DNA of 64,000 nt from Cichorium intybus (Eukaryota; Streptophyta; Magnoliopsida; Asterales; Asteraceae), in contig CM042015.1 in the NCBI GenBank assembly GCA_023525715.1, positions 82,912,250 to 82,976,249 of the forward strand. The letters run 5' to 3'. Below the pieces are notes generated by a model that was not told where the DNA came from, did not search any database, and saw only the letters and a list, made by a program, of their open reading frames with translations. Within the stretch, counting starts at the first letter, position 1. Each line of letters begins with the position of its first letter. This document shows positions 27,160-40,044 of this stretch, in pieces. The position numbers were made by a program, and so were the translations under genes.

Positions 27160-28249
27160 TTTAACATTAATTTTCATAATCAAATTTGTTATCTTCTTTC
27201 TCAAATGTGATTATTACAACCTAAAATAATTAACAATTAATTAAAGCCGTTTTCTGTTTTAACACTCGGAAACTAATAAATATGTCTTAAACAGCAAATA
27301 TCTTGCCACAACATAAAAAGCAAGAAATAAGTAATTAGGTACAATGGATAACAATATTATTTATGTATGTATTATTTAGATAACACATTCAATTTATTCA
27401 TTTTTCCATCACAATGTCTTACATTCAACTTATATCTTACCACAACAGATTACATATATCAATAATCTATCCAATATTAACAATATCTTTTTAAAATCCG
27501 TCCCTTTAAAACATTCTATTATAAAAATTTCCCTATTTTTCAGGGTATCTATTTTACTATAATAATGCTCTAGCTCTTCATTTGCATGCCATCAACTGTT
27601 TTCTTTTTTTTTTAACTGCAACGCTAATAAAGGCAAATAAAAGCTAGACATCTGAAGCTTTGAGAGAACAACCTCCTATTTGGTGACCCTAAACCCAAAA
27701 TGGTACCTGAAGTTTTCGACTCTACTTTGTATCACTTTTTTTTTATGTCGGTACTCGGCATAGCCTATATAAAAAGCATTATTTTATTCTTTCTAGCTAG
27801 GACAGAATGGGTTAAAAACCCGGGTTGCCGGGCAATGTTGTAAGACTTATGAATTGGTGTCCCTCTCTAGTTCTGTTCAAAAAGACATAAATAAAATTAA
27901 CTATACAGAAATAAAAATAGAGGTTGTGCTAATAAGGACGGGAGGTATGCAGACACTTCAAGGACTCAAAAGGGAATTTTTTTTTGAAACTCTTTTACGA
28001 AGACTTACCCATGTTATTTTATTGCCATGTCATTATAAGACTTCTAAAGATTTACCCATGAAAATAATCACTAGGACTCTATTTAATTTCTATTTAATTT
28101 CTACATCATCATTTAATTTTAAAATTTTAATTAAAATAAAATATTTCATTAATTTTAAAAAACATTACATTAATTAAAAAAGCATTATATTAATTTAGAA
28201 AAAACATTACAATAATTAAAAAACATCACATGAATTAAATAAAACATTA
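27160..28249. other. Rest of the duplicated segment, then AT-rich spacer
   Basis: 27160-27430 continues the interrupted duplicate. 27400-27560 aligns loosely with 41800-41960. The remainder is AT-rich with runs such as AAAAAACATTACATTAATTA repeated near 28160-28240. No coding region is supported. Confidence 0.6.
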
Positions 28250-28960
28250 ATCTAAATATTTTTACGAATTTTTTCTTTCATCGCTTCTAGTGTATCGACT
28301 GATAATTTTAGAAGTTGTCAGTCTTGAATCATTTGTTGATAGCCTCTTATAACAATATTTTCTTTTTGTAATTCAAAATGCTCGTCAAATCTTTTGACTA
28401 AAAGGTCCAACTTGTCCGCCGATTTTTCTTTATTTGACAAGGATGTCGCGGTTCGCTTCGCTTTATCATGTCTAATTCGTCGGCGAACGGTTCTTCCGGT
28501 GGAAAATCATCAACATATTCATTGAGGTCGATCGGGTTTTGAGTTTCGGAAATGTAGTCGTTTGATTCCGACGTCCTTGCCCGTTTTGAGCCCGAACTCG
28601 ATTACGATGCAACCAATGTAATAAGTACCTATTCCGACCCGTTTTTGCAAACCTCTCATGCTTTCAAGTAACCAAAAGATTTCCCACGGTTTTTATTGCG
28701 AAACTTGTTCTAAGGCGGTATTGAAAATGTTAAAGTCGCTTTCGCCGCTTCGATGTTGATTGGTTAAGTTGTTGTAGATTACATTGAATCTAGTACATGC
28801 CGCTCACAACTTTCTACATTTTCCACACAATCTGTCGTTATCGATAAATTTCTCGACCCATCATGAAAATGTGTTAAAATACTCTCATAAGCTCCCAAAA
28901 CTTTGCCTATAGCCGTTAGAGACATCTTCCGAAATTGCTATCCACGTTGTTTTGTTCGAT
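28250..28960 (-). pseudogene. Relic of a Harbinger ORF1-like (SANT/NAM-associated) gene
   Basis: The minus strand, read across several frames, gives fragments typical of the NAM-associated/Myb-like second protein of PIF/Harbinger elements. These are a stretch around NVESCERHVLDS (near 28800), KPWEIFWLLESMRG-like reading near 28680, ETQNPIDLNEYVDDFPPEEP (about 28490-28560) and KSADKLDLLVKRFDEHFELQ (about 28370-28440). Stops and frame changes break it. Such proteins help the Harbinger transposase reach nucleus and DNA; no transposase is visible nearby. Borders are approximate. Confidence 0.55.
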
Positions 28961-29339
28961 GATTTCTTTGTCTTGTGACCAATTTTAATTTAACTGTCAA
29001 ATGACCGTACTATTGCTTGAAGGGGAGGACAGCAGGGGACAAGGACGCAAGTCCGCAGGGGAAGGGGGGTTGCACGTTCTGAACCGCCAGGTGGCGAGGA
29101 CGCCGCTTGCGTCCCTCTCCATACCGCCAAATCTAATAGTATGAACGTTTCCTAAACTTTGTCTCATTTACCTTTAGCCAGCAAATGCTTAGCAATAAGA
29201 ACGTAGATGATAATATGAAGATGTGGCCATGAATAAGTGTTAAAACAACATGCAGATGGTAGTGATCAAGATGGAGAAGCTGATTAGTTAATGGAGCCAT
29301 GGATCGTCATTCATTTGTCCGTACAGACCAAAACCTGAA
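28961..29339. other. GC-richer spacer and duplicated flank
   Basis: 29015-29130 is noticeably GC-rich (GGACGCAAGTCCGCAGGGGA and similar). 29145-29340 resembles 42190-42385, sharing AACATGCAGATGGTAGTGAT / AGCATGCAGATGGAAGTGAT and GGAGCCATGGATCGTCATTC, so it is one end of a local duplication. No gene is seen. Confidence 0.6.
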
Positions 29340-29745
29340 AACTGTAAGAAATTGGGTAGGGTTTGAGTGGAGATCTGGATAACCATTGGATCGTGAGAAC
29401 ACTTTCTGAACTGATATCTATGTCTTCTTCATCTATTATCAATAAAGTCAAGCACTGGTGTAAAGATTTATTGCATTGCAGCTTGATTATCCCACTCATT
29501 CTTCTGGTTTTCATGATTCTATTTGTTTCCAAGTAATGCATATCCCTATGGTCTCCCCTAAGATTCCTAAAGGAAAATAGATCAAATGGGCTCCTCCTCC
29601 TTTTGGTATTTTGAAGTTGAACACAGATGGTTTTTCAAGGAATGGCATGGCAGCAGGTGGTGGCATTATTAGGGACTATAAGGGCTCCGCTTTGGTTGCT
29701 TTTTCTACCTTTTATGGCCCAGGTCTATCCTATTCCTGTGTTACA
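29340..29745 (+). pseudogene. Relic of a LINE-type RNase H domain
   Basis: The reading KWAPPPFGILKLNTDGFSRN then GMAAGGGIIRDYKGSALVAF (about 29586-29705) is the start of the RNase H-like domain found at the C-terminus of plant non-LTR reverse transcriptases (LKLNTDG...GGIIRD). Preceding codons (HSSGFHDSICFQV...) fit the usual linker. A stop (TAG, in GGAAAATAGATC) and loss of the downstream catalytic part show it is a fragment. Confidence 0.65.
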
Positions 29746-30217
29746 AGAAATTCAGCCTAGATAATCACAAGGGGACATTTACGAATCTAGGCACAGTAAC
29801 ATAAGCCAAATTGCTATGGAGATCTGAGTTCGTATGAAGAAACGAGAGCTAAAAGGTCCGTGTTTCTCCTCAAAGAGGAGAGCCGTTTTGATAATAAACG
29901 AGAGTAATAGGGTTTCGTCTAGGGTTGGCCGTCATGAGCTTTAGGGAAGCTGTCATCGGTTTCTTTGGGCCTCATCGAATTAATGGAGGAATCGATGGGG
30001 CCATAGCCAAGGGCTCTGCCCTTGGGACCCCGCTAGGGACGCTGCCCTTAGACTCCGCCAAAGGGACGCACGCTACCCCTTTGGAAACCTCGAGCCCAGG
30101 AACGCTGCCCCCGGACCCCCGACTTGTCGTTGAACCGACTATTTATTTGATCTTAAACATGCGTACACTCCGCACATACTTGAATATGTATTAAAATACA
30201 AACTAAATAGCCCTTTA
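29746..30217. other. Intergenic DNA with GC-rich imperfect repeats
   Basis: 29990-30125 contains imperfect repeats built on GGGACGCTGCCCTT / GGGCTCTGCCCTTGGGACCC / AGGAACGCTGCCCCCGGA. An 89-codon open frame (29925-30194) crosses it but has no recognised motif and probably arises from the repeat. The stretch ends at the CACTA border. Confidence 0.5.
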
Positions 30218-30569
30218 CACTACAAGGACTGTGCTCATTACCGGCGACACAAATCGCCGCTAAAAAGTGTCAAAATCGCCGCTAAAACTTTTACCGGCGA
30301 CAAATCGCCGCTAATGTGTCGCCGCAAAAAGCTCGTCGCTAATGCTTAGAAATCGCCGCTAAAGGTCTTGCCCGTCGCCGCTAATAGTTATTTTTTTTTA
30401 AAAAAAAAAATTATTGATTAATCGACACTTTCCCCTTCCAAATACACAAACGATACCAAGTGACTTCTCACTCACTGCTATGTTTTGTACACAAAAGCAG
30501 AAAAAAGAAAGAAGAAAAATGACCAAGCTGCTGGGTTTTTTATCACACACGTAGAGAAGATGAAAATGC

Positions 30570-30730
30570 CAATTTACAGATGCAAACAACTTATATTTTC
30601 AGATGCAAACAACTTACAGATGCAAACAACAAACACAAATTTACAGATGCAAACAACTTACATTTTCAGAATTTAAAACAACCTCCGAATGCCAATTTAC
30701 AGATGCAAACAATTTACAGATGCAAAACTT
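30570..30730. repeat. Short tandem repeats of ACAGATGCAAACAACTTAC
   Basis: The word CAGATGCAAACAA recurs about seven times with variable spacing inside the left part of the outer CACTA element. Confidence 0.8.
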
Positions 30731-30774
30731 ACATTTAGCTAATTTACAGGTTTTTCACTACAAGAAAAATCCAG

Positions 30775-31290
30775 AATAGCTATGGAAACTTGCTACGGAA
30801 TCAAATTCTGTAGCAATTTTACTACGAAATATTCTACGGAATGACTATCCGTAGCAATATTGTTACGGAAATTACAACAAAAACAAATTCCGTAGTTAAC
30901 TTCGTAACAGCTACGGAAAATTGCTATGGAAACGGGATCCGTAGCTAGTACCCTACGGAACTTGCTAGGGAATGGAAAAACGTAGGTAGTTTGCTACGCA
31001 ATTTGTTACGGAATCTGAATTTGTAGCTAGTTAGCTACGAAATTGAATTCCGTAGCTATTTTGTTACGGAAATTTGCCACGGAATATAAATCCGTACCTA
31101 GTTAGCTACGGAATTGAAATCCCTAGCTATTTTGTTACGGAATTTTGCTACGGTATAAAAATCGGTAGCTACTCTGCTACGGAACTGAAATCCAAAACTA
31201 TTTTTGTTACGAAAATTTGCTATAGAACAAAAAATCGTAGCTAGTTGGCTACGAAATTGAATTCCGTAACTATTTTGTAACGATACTTTG
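30775..31290. repeat. Left subterminal repeats of the inner CACTA
   Basis: At least 25 copies or near-copies of the 9-base word GCTACGGAA (or TTCCGTAGC) lie here in both orientations. They mirror the cluster at the other end of the element. Confidence 0.85.
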
Positions 31291-33503
31291 TTACAGAAAT
31301 AAATAAAAGAAATAATTTGAAAACAAAATTACAACATTATGTTAATTAATTAAAGAACTCTAAATTAAATTACAACAAAGATAAAAGAAAAATAAAATAA
31401 AAGAAGCATAAAAAGAAAAGGCAGTGAACGTAATATTGTGAGAAGTCTTCGCACTCCCCTCCTATCTTCACGATCCCTTCCTAAATTCACTAGTCATGGG
31501 TTTTATAAAAGGTAATCCTTTTGCTATTTTGTTATTTTCGTCCGATAAAACTCCACAAAACCCTAAATGCGGTGGAGGATTAGCCAACGATCAAGGGGAA
31601 ATACGTGAAGGGTTAGCGAAGCATCAAGTGACCGGAAATACTAGATTAAGAATTAAGGTACGAACACGATTTCATTACTCCATAGTATTCACAATCTGGT
31701 GTTCACGTTTTTCTTTAATTACATTTATTTGAACTTCAAACATGTATAGGATTATACAAAATTTGCTGTTTCTTTATCACTTTGCGGTTTATAAATACCT
31801 GTTTTGGTTATGTCGGTTTTGAGTTTGTCGAACACGATTTCATTAATCAATATATGTTTTGCTATTTCTGTCAATTTGATACTTTTTGTGGGTTCCTTTC
31901 TATCACTCCGAATAACATGTAGTACACACAAATTAGTATATGTCAGTTTTGTGTTTGTCGAACCTTCATTTAAGTTGGTATGGTACAAATGATTAACACA
32001 TTAGTTTATGTGTAGTATAGAAGTATTTTTAAGAGTACATGAACCAAAATCATAACAAATGGGGACAAAACATCTTAAAACCATTGTATGGGTAAAATGG
32101 TCAACTACAACAAACTAATAGCAGGATAGTTTTAATGGTATATGAGCAGAGGATTGCAAGAGAGATCTTAAGTAACATACATACCAAAATAATCAACCAA
32201 TAACAATAAAATGTCATTTGACTCTAGAAATTATTCTCCGTTGGCGTGTTGTTGTGAGGCTGTTTCTCCTCTCTATTTGTTCCTGGCTTGGTGCTGTCTT
32301 TGTTGGGTTTTTTGTCCATATTGGACTGTTTTGCCCTGGCTATTGTGTTGGTTTCCAACTTTCCTGCATTTGTTGTTTTGGATTCTTTTGTTTTTAGTCC
32401 ATATTGGACTGTTTTACTTAATTCAATCGAAAATTAGAAAACAAAACATATAACTGATATCTCTTCATAGTGGCATTTAAAAAAAATCTATATAGAATTT
32501 ACGAAAAATGGTAAATCTTATGATTAACTTTGAAATTACTATTCACAATTTATGAGAGAATATAAACAATGTCAAGTACACGTCCAAAGTGCATAAAAAG
32601 TTACAAATCAGATTTGTGGATTAATATTATTGAGTTAAAAATTTGTTTTATTTTATTTCTAAATCATAGATAACGTTAGTTTTTTTAATGTTAAATGAGA
32701 TATGTTTAGTTAGTTAAAAATTGTTTTATTTCATTTCTAAATTATAGAAAACGTTAGTTAATGAGATATGTTTAGTTAGTTAAAAAATTGTTTTATTTCA
32801 TTTCTAAATTATAGAAAATGTTAGTTTTTAAGTTAAATGAGATGTGTTTAGTTAGTAAAAATATAAATATATTTATCAAAGATTTTACTTAGTTACCTTT
32901 TGGCAAAAAAAAAAAACTTAAAACATCTCCACCTCATTTGATAATATGTACGAATGCCTTAAAAATAATCCCAAAACATTAAGCAAATCATTGTCCATAA
33001 AAACAAAACATACATAACAAAATAGCACACATACATATACAAGATGAACTTCTGTCTCTCTTTAAAATTACTATGGGAAAAAAGCATCACTCTCAAAATA
33101 AAAATATGTTATGTTAATCAACAGTGTTTGCTTTAAAAGATATTTATAACTCACTAAACAGGTCATTACCATGTGCCTTATATGTTATGATAAATGAGAA
33201 TTCACTCTAATTCATACTTTATATAAAAGTGCATCTCCCTTGCAAAACCCATCCAAATGCTTTCAAATTATGATGGGGTCAAATATCTAAGTTTATATCG
33301 ACATATTCATAAAAAAGAAAACTTAATCGAATCAGTGTCCACAGATAATTAAAAAATAGAACTTATTTCAATTCTCATGAACTAGAAAGTACACTATGTT
33401 TTTATCCAAACTGATTGGTAAACGGGGGAGGTTATGTACCCAAACATGGTTGTGCTCAAATCTAATTGAAACTATACGTGTGTGTGTTTGTAGATATTAT
33501 AGA
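31291..33503. other. 5' non-coding interior of the inner CACTA
   Basis: AT-rich DNA ahead of the transposase gene, probably its promoter and 5' leader. A short frame starting MGFIKGNPFAILLFSSDKTP (31496) has no known match in my reading. 32630-32875 holds three imperfect tandem units of 65-85 bases, each with ATTGTTTTATTTCATTTCTA-type and GATATGTTTAGTTAGTTA words. GTCCATATTGGACTGTTTT occurs twice (about 32317 and 32397). Confidence 0.6.
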
Positions 33504-36500
33504 ATGGGCACTACATATAGGAATTGGATGTATGAAAGACTTGATGATCACGGTCATATTTCTCACGAGTTCATAACGGGCGTCAATATATTCACCGAGT
33601 TTGCTTCTAGTAAACAAACTTATATGGATGGAGATAAAATTAAATGTCCATGCACAAAATGTCAAAACAAAGCATATCAAACAATTGATACTGCAAAGTA
33701 TCATTTGTACAAGTTTGGCTTTGTTCCAAATTACAGTTTGTGGGATAAACATGGAGAAACATCAACCAGTAGTTCTCAGTTAGGGGTGGATGATACGAAC
33801 ACATGTTTGAATGAACCCTATGAACCTACTACATATAGGGAAATGGTTTTTGATGCTGCGGGTCCCGATTTTATAACAAGAACTCGTGACGAGGAGCCAA
33901 ATCCAGAAGATAAGAAATTCTTTGATATGCTAGAGGCAGCTGATAAAGAGTTGTGGTCTGGTTGTGAAAAGGTGACACAATTATCAGTTGTAGCTCGGCT
34001 ATTGAATATCAAATCAGAATATCGCATCCCTGAGCGATGTTTTGATTCTATCTGCCAATTGATTAAGGATGGGTTACCGGAGGAGAATAACATGGTCGAT
34101 AGTATTTATGAGACCAAAAAGTTAATACAAGCACTCGGTTTACCTGTAGAGCAGATAGATTGTTGCAGGTCTGGATGTATGTTATATTGGAGGGGAGACA
34201 AGGATCTTGATCGATGCAAATTGTGCGATGCGTCAAGGTTTAAATCTTCAAGAAATTCTTCTAAGCGTTCGTTTATACCTTACACTCGAATGCATTATTT
34301 TCCGTTAACACCACGGTTGAAGAGATTGTATGCTTCACAAGCAACTGCCGCTTCCATGCGATGGCATGCTGAGGATCATGGACACGATCATGGGGTTATG
34401 TGTCATCCATCAGATTCTGCAGCTTGGAAGCACTTTGATAGTAGTTATCCTTCATTTGCAGCCGAAATACGTAATGTTAGGTTGGGCCTATGCACAGATG
34501 GCTTTCAACCTCATGGAGCATCAGGAAAACAATATTCTTCTTGGCCTATCATTATAACACCTTATAATTTGCCACCGTCTATGTGCATGAAAGAGCCATA
34601 CATGTTCTTGACTGCAATTGTGCCCGGACCTAATAACCCAAAGCAAAAATTAGATATTTTCCTTCAACCGGTTATTGAAGAGCTGATACAATTATGGGAA
34701 GAAGGTGTCTTAACTTATGATGTATCTTTGAGACAAAATTTTCATATGAGAGCTGCTTTGATGTGGACAATTAGTGATTTCCCAGCATATGGAATGCTTT
34801 CGGGTTGGGCAACTTCAGGGAAATTAGCATGTCCATATTGTGGGAAATATTCACAAGCATTTAGGCTTAAAAATGGTAATAAGATTTCTTGGTTTGATTG
34901 TCATAGACGGTTCCTTAATAGTAATCACCCATTTAGAAAGGATAAGAATAAGTTCACGAAGAATCGTATAGAGACAAGAGGTCCTCCTCTAATTATGAGT
35001 GGTACAGAAATCTTAAGGCAAATTGAAGATTTTGGCCTGTTAAAAATGACTGAAGTTAATGCCGAGGTAGTAAATAAATCATGTGGCAAAAATGGTGAAT
35101 GTGGTTGGAAAAAGAGAAGCATATTTTGGGATTTGCCCTATTGGAAAACAAATCTCATAAGACATAATCTTGATGTTATGCACATTGAGAAAAATGTTTT
35201 TGAGAATTTTTTTTACACTATCATGGATGTTAAGGGCAAGACAAAGGACAATTCAAATGCGAGAGCTGATCTAAGTATCTTTTGTAAGAAGAGAAAAGGG
35301 GTTGAAAACAATCAAAGAGCATATTATGCATTAGACAAGCAGCAAAAAAAAGCCATATGTAAATGGGTGGAGAGTTTGAGTTTTCCCGATGGTTATGTTT
35401 CAAATCTCGGAAGGTGTGTAGATTTGAGTACATGTCGACTGTTTGGAATGAAAAGTCATGATTGCCATGTTTTTATGCAAAGATTGTTGCCCATTGCATT
35501 TCGTGAGATGTTGCCAAGAAATGTATGGGAAGCTATTACTGAGTTAAGCCTTTTCTTCAAAAGCTTAACATCAACAGTAATTACTACAGAAGATATGGAA
35601 AGGATTGAAGCTGAAATCCCAATAATTCTTTGTAAATTGGAGATCATCTTCGTCCCTGCCTTATTTGACTCGATAGAGAATTTACCGATACATTTGCCAT
35701 ATGAAGCAAAGATTGCCGGTCCTGTGCAATATCGATGGATGTATCCATTTGAAAGGTTAGTTTGTACTTTACATTGACATTGTATTTCAAACATTTAAGT
35801 GGTAAATCTTGGTTAACATATTAAATGTTGTACTTCAGATTGCTTCATGAGTTAAAAAAGGATGTGAAAAATAAAGCTAGAGTGGAAGGGTCGATTGCCA
35901 ACGCATATTTGGTTCGTGAAGCATCAATCTTTTGCTCTCACTACTTCGAGCCTAGTGTTCATACACGTAACCGGAAGGTGCCTCGAAATGATGATGGAGG
36001 AGCTGAAGATGACGATGAAGAAAAATTGGCTATATTTACATATCCTGGCCGGCCATATGGAAAACTCAAGAGTAGAAGGTTGAATGATCAAGAATTTGAT
36101 GCTGCCCATTCTTACATATTGGTTAATGAAGAAAAGGTGCAACCTTACCTAAAGTAAGATTCTAATCAACATTCTAAGTCATTTGTTACTTAATTCCCCA
36201 TGACTCTAAACAATTTGAATGCTCATGTGTAAAGCGAGTATGAAACGATGCTGAAAGAGCTAATTCCAGATATAAGCGAACAAGATCTTGCTGCAGAGGT
36301 AGATAAAAGTTTTGCCTCGTGGTTTGAAAATTATGTGAGTGTTGAAGTTTTTTCTCTTTTTTTCTTTAAGAAAATTCTTATTTATTTCATTATTTGTCAT
36401 ATAGGCACGCACAAATGAAATAAAGAACAAATATATACACGATCTCTCTAGAAGACCATTGAGGACGGTGAAATCATATAATGTATACTTTGTGAATGGT

Positions 36501-37145
36501 TACAAATTCCATACTGAATCCCATGGGGCTAACAAATCAACAACGAATAGCGGAGTTTGTATAAGTAGCCCATTTGGTGATTACTATGGCAAGTTGGTCG
36601 AAATATTAGAAGTCGAATACCCTGGTTTTCCAATTAAAAGCACGGTATTGTTTAATTGTCATTGGTATGATCCAACTCCTAATGTAGGAGTCAAGATTCA
36701 CAACCACTATAACCTAGTTGATATAAACCACCGAAGAAGGTTCAAAAAATTCGAGCCATTTGTTTTAGCTATGCAAGCTACTCAAGTTTGTTTCATGCCA
36801 TACCCGAGCTTGAAACAAAACAACTCTGAATGGTTGGCGGTGTGTAAAGTTAAACCTCGGGGATGGACGGAGGTACGAAAAAATGAACATAATAAAGATG
36901 AAGCTTTTCAAGGAGATGAAGTCGAAGCAAATGAAATCATTAGCACTATATCAGAGCATGACTACATCTCAAGCAACGATTCAGATGCTGAAAATAATAA
37001 TGAAGATGAGGGAGAGTTCGATGATGAAAATAATGATTACAATGATGGTGATGATGACAGTGAGGGTGAGTTTGAATATAGTACATCAAACAACGAAGAA
37101 GAAGACATTGGAGAAGAAGATAATTCTGATAATGATAGTGGTTAG
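33504..37145 (+). CDS. CACTA transposase, TNP2 type, 4 exons, intact
   Basis: Exons 33504-35755, 35839-36153, 36235-36334 and 36405-37145 join through GT..AG introns into 3408 bases (1135 codons plus stop) with no stop. Residues about 4-75 are the transposase-associated domain (RNWMYERLDDHGHISHEF...CPCTKCQNKAY). About 240-470 is the TNP2 catalytic region, with likely catalytic Asp residues in LGLCTDGFQPHG and WTISDFPAYGMLSGW. VQYRWMYPFERLLHELKK and EGSIANAYLVREASIFCSHY belong to the DUF4218 domain. VLFNCHWYDPT and VCFMPYPSLKQNNSEWLAV mark the DUF4216 domain, and the C-terminus is very acidic. The enzyme would excise and insert the element in the nucleus. I chose the ATG of MGTTYRNW; an in-frame ATG 108 bases upstream adds an atypical leader ending in a possible acceptor site. 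Confidence 0.94.
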
Positions 37146-37917
37146 CATCTTAGGGTTTCATATTCGACTAAGTTAGATCGGTGTTAGGTTTATTGCTTTT
37201 CAGAGTATATTATATTAATATAATTTGTAATTTGTAATTTGGGATACTTTTCATTGCATATTCTGTCACTGTTAATGATAAAAAGTTTTGTTAATGTTAA
37301 AAAGTTTAGTGTTAGTTATTTTATCTTTGATATGGGAAAATATTTATTTTCATGTTTTTTATCAGTTAAATAATATTATTGTTCTTTTTTATCTTTGTTC
37401 TTATTGATTGCAGGTTTTGCTCCAAGTCCTAACACAAATCCTTAATAGAAAGAAATTATTAGTTTACTTACTCCCAAGGTATGTAAATGACACTACTATA
37501 TAGTTGATTATATGTTTAAAGTAAATTTAAAACCAATTTTGACTCAATCCAAAACTTAAACTAAAAACGTGTGTGGTGTGTGTTTTCTGAAAATAAATTT
37601 TATGTTTACTTGTAGAAAAAATTACCAGAAGTTCACCATTTCTCTTTGTTTAAATTTTATGTTTAATTGTAGAATAAATTACCAGAAGTTCACCATTTCT
37701 CTTCGTTAAAATTTTATGTTTACTTGTAGAATAAATTACCAGAAGTTCACCATTTCTCTTCGTTTCATTCTTCTAGGTAACCTGGTAAGCATCGCTTCCT
37801 GTTTTTTGAAGTTCTTATGCATTTAAGTAAAAAATATCAATGATGAGAATTCATTTTTAGAGTTAATATTGTGATAATTTCTGACTTAGTTGTCTGTTAC
37901 TGTTTAAGCTCCCCAAG
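37146..37917. other. Spacer between the two CACTA genes with a 57-bp triple repeat
   Basis: 37600-37775 contains three tandem units of 57-58 bases, each with AAATTACCAGAAGTTCACCA. The rest is AT-rich and presumably includes the 3' end of the transposase transcript and the 5' leader of the next gene. Confidence 0.7.
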
Positions 37918-39836
37918 ATGTTTCAGAAATCAAAGGAAAAGAAGGGTGCTCCAACATTTCCCCGCAACAAACATACAAATATACGTCTCATAAACAGGCG
38001 CACTGATGAAGGAACTTGTTCATCAAAATCTATTGGAACTTTTTCTGCCTCATTATCCACTTCGTCATCTACACCAACATTGTCATCATCAACCCCATTA
38101 ATTCGTAATTTATTTGCCTCATCCTCTAGCCCCACAATTTCATCATTTAGTACAATATCTGCCCCAGCATTTGTTTCAACTGTTGGTACTATGGGTGCCC
38201 CATCATCAGCACATGCATCATCCATACGTACATCTACATGTCAGGTCTCTACCCCTTCATCTAGGCCTACATCTAGCCCATCATCTGTGCCTACATCTAG
38301 CCCATCATCTATACCTACATATACACCGCCATCTGTACCAACATCAACACCCACCTCTATCCCATCACATGTAGCAACTGATACACCTGTACCTACATCT
38401 ACGCCAAATATTAGTGACTCGATTGAGGAAAATCATGGTGTTCAACCAAGTTACTTTCCTGGATCTACAACACTTGATGGGCGTCTGTATATTGGAGTTC
38501 GGAATAAGGAGTAAGTTAAAATAGTTACATTTTGATATAACCTAAATCTTTTGATCTGATTATATATGTTGCTAATTTTTTTATTTTGTAGGCTAAATCC
38601 TTCACGTCCCTGTTCTACATTTATTAGTAAATCATTTGGTGAAAGAGTTGATTCAGAAGGATATAGTTGGGCAACTTTAAGCGAAGACACAAAGCTCTTT
38701 TACTGGGACGAGTTTCGGGTAATTATGTGCTTGATGTAATTAATTATTAGGTACTCATTACTACATAGCTCATATATATTTTTTTATGTTGTAGAAAAAG
38801 TGTTGTTGGGATGATGCAAAAACTTCTTTGGTCAAGGATTGTTGGGAAGTTAAGGCGAAGGAAAGATATAGACAATATATCTACAAAATAAGCTCAACCA
38901 AAATAAAGCCTAGTTACGTGACATCAGAAGTGTGGACATCCTGGAATGCGAAATGGAATACCGAAGAGTTCAAGAGGAAATCAGATCAAAATAAAAAAAT
39001 AGGCGTAGAGGCGTAGCTGGAGGACAAGCCCTTTCTACGCATACGGGTGGATCAGTTTCTCATTCCAAGATTGCTTATGATTTGGTAAGTCATTTAATTT
39101 TATATTATAGCAATCTGCTTTTATTTTTGAAGTAGCTAATGACTTCCATTTTTATTTATAAAGGGCTAAGTTTGAAAAGTAAGTATCTATTATTTTTTTC
39201 ATGATATGTTGAATTTGTGATATATGTAGAAGAAGCGTTGGGGACATGATCCAACACACCATGAACTGTTCTTGTATACACACACTAAGAATCATGACGG
39301 AGAGACTTTTTTAGTTGACAAAGCTAAAAAAATTCATGTAAGTTTCATTTAAAATAATTTTATATTTGTTATTTGTATTTTGTGTATATAAGGTTTAACT
39401 CAATACAACTATACAATTGTAGGATGATTTTAAAGAAAGATGTGAGCAACTGGAAGCTATAGGAGAGGAAATTGATGATAACCAACTATTTTATGATACT
39501 GTTGGAGGGCATGATCGGAAAAAGAGATTATACGGATTTGGATCATATGGAAAGTCTATTGGTTATAGTAAGGGTTCATCCGAAACGTATCATTCGTCGG
39601 ACAATAATATTGATAAAGAGACAAAAGAGGAGATTGAAAAATTAAAGGAGTTAGTTGAGACGCAACATGAACAATATGAGGATATTCACCAAAAATATGA
39701 AGATGTTCAAAAAAAATACGAGGATGCTCAACAAAAAAATGTGGATGTTCAAGAAAAGTTTGAGCAACAACTTGCACAAGCAATGAATGTTATTAACAGT
39801 TTGAGTGAACATGTCAAAACTTTTATTAATCAGTGA
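37918..39836 (+). pseudogene. TNPA-like En/Spm accessory gene with one frameshift
   Basis: Exons 37918-38510, 38592-38718, a third starting near 38795 and running to about 39084, 39230-39337 and 39423-39836 encode a protein with three parts: a Ser/Thr/Pro-rich N-terminus with degenerate PTSSPSS repeats, a conserved middle (SWATLSEDTKLFYWDEFRKK, WTSWNAKWNTEEFKRKS, THTGGSVSHSKIAYDL, TKNHDGETFLVDKAKKIH) and a C-terminal coiled coil of YEDxxxK repeats. This is the plant En/Spm (Ptta) family, thought to bind subterminal repeats and assist transposition. In exon 3 an A run near 38992-39000 is one base short, so the frame runs into TAG at about 39014. Reading resumes in the next frame. It may be a real mutation or a homopolymer sequencing error. 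Confidence 0.85.
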
Positions 39837-40044
39837 TAGAATATCATATATTAGATAGCGTTTTACATTTTTCAACGGTATTTGGATTTGAACTAAGTTA
39901 TATTTTTTAATGTATGAACTATTTCTTTCGGTTTTAGTTATAAAGCATTATTACTTTTGGATTTATATAATTTGTTTTTTATGTAATGCTATGAATAGTA
40001 GAATCATATAATTGGATTGTATTATTGAATAATGGTAACATTGT

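Noticed and set aside
27854..28177. 107-codon open frame in AT-rich DNA
   Set aside because: The composition is low-complexity Lys/Phe/Ile with no motif, and it lies between relics; there is no support for a gene.
30240..30390. Regularly spaced GCCGCTAA repeats considered as a CRISPR-like array
   Set aside because: They are CACTA subterminal repeats in both orientations with irregular spacing, in a plant nuclear genome with no cas genes.
33396..33503. Upstream in-frame ATG as the start of the TNP2 transposase
   Set aside because: The extra 36 codons do not resemble the family, and the stretch just before MGTTYRNW looks like an intron end (TTTGTAG), so the later ATG was preferred.
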